Positions 5,867 to 6,114 of a DNA stretch of 6,114 nt are shown one piece after another. The position numbers and the translations under genes are program-made. Within the stretch, counting starts at the first letter, position 1, and each line of letters opens with the position of its first letter. Below the pieces are notes generated by a model, which worked only from the letters and a program-made list of their open reading frames with translations, had not been told where the DNA came from and searched no databases. Source of the stretch: Candidatus Omnitrophota bacterium. Lineage in GTDB: Bacteria > Omnitrophota > Omnitrophia > Omnitrophales > Aquincolibacteriaceae. The DNA lies in NCBI GenBank assembly GCA_023247135.1, contig JAHFHB010000128.1, forward strand, positions 1-6,114, written 5' to 3'.

Positions 5867-6114
5867 GCCAGACCGCTCTGGCCGTGACGCCTGAAATTAT
5901 CGCGCTTCATGGCATTACGCCGGATGAATACAAGCTGATTGTCCAGAAAATCGGCCGCGATCCCAACCTGACCGAGCTGGGCATGTTCAGCGTCATGTGG
6001 AGCGAACACTGTTCTTATAAAAATTCAAAACCGATCCTGAAACTTTTTTCGACGGCGGGGAAAAAAGTGCTCGTCAAAGCGGGCGAAGAGAATGCCGGCA
6101 TCGTCGACATCGGC
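5863..6114 (+). CDS. purL: Phosphoribosylformylglycinamidine synthase subunit PurL, N-terminal part
   Basis: Partial gene: the first 84 codons are visible and the reading frame is open to the window edge. PurL is the ATP-dependent synthase that converts FGAR to FGAM with ammonia supplied by PurQ through PurS. Seen: the family's early motif MFSVMWSEHCSYKNSK (residues 41-56) with the conserved His49 expected in the active site, and a second motif GEENAGIVDIG (74-84) at the nucleotide/substrate site. The short N-terminus before WSEHCSYK, with separate purS and purQ genes upstream, shows this is the short (roughly 740-residue) form and not the fused roughly 1300-residue form. The ATG at 5863 overlaps the purQ stop by 4 nt; no other start is as close to the conserved region. 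Confidence 0.96.
   Translation, partial: MSQTALAVTPEIIALHGITPDEYKLIVQKIGRDPNLTELGMFSVMWSEHCSYKNSKPILKLFSTAGKKVLVKAGEENAGIVDIG

Overview
The window reads as ordinary bacterial chromosome, moderately GC-rich, with tightly packed genes. Nothing in it looks like a phage, transposon or CRISPR array. The purine genes are a bacterial type: a fumarase-superfamily PurB, a long yeast Ade1-like PurC, and a three-subunit FGAM synthase (PurS/PurQ/short PurL). That three-subunit enzyme argues against Enterobacteria-like gammaproteobacteria, which carry a single large PurL. Together with the GT2 membrane glycosyltransferase and the FabF/SDR pair, the mix would fit a little-studied Gram-negative-type lineage, possibly an uncultivated phylum, but the sequence alone does not fix the taxon.

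Left part (1-2370): a lipid-flavoured block. The 3' end of a FabF-type 3-oxoacyl-ACP synthase runs by an 8-nt overlap into an extended SDR related to thioester/fatty-acyl reductases. A GT2 glycosyltransferase with membrane segments converges on the SDR from the minus strand, and the two 3' ends overlap by 20 nt. A ketosynthase, an acyl-type reductase and a membrane sugar transferase side by side suggest synthesis or decoration of a lipid, but no product can be named.

Middle part (2371-2688): a divergent intergenic region. It holds a good sigma70-type promoter facing right (TTGATG, 17 nt, TATATT, with an extended -10 TG), a leader of about 110 nt with two GC-rich complementary pairs, and a tRNA-Glu(CTC) gene. 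The tRNA is unusual: the near-universal G19-C56 tertiary pair appears to be swapped for A19-U56, and the first acceptor pair is G1-U72. Only 22 nt separate its encoded CCA from purB.

Right part (2689-6114): a de novo purine operon in the order purB-purC-purS-purQ-purL, all on the plus strand. The genes are coupled by ATGA overlaps (purB/purC and purQ/purL) or gaps of 13-16 nt (purC/purS/purQ). PurS, PurQ and PurL form FGAM synthase, PurC makes SAICAR, and PurB acts on SAICAR and again on adenylosuccinate. The tRNA and the pur genes are probably expressed from the one promoter seen. No new multi-gene system is evident; the tRNA tertiary-pair swap is the most distinctive signal.
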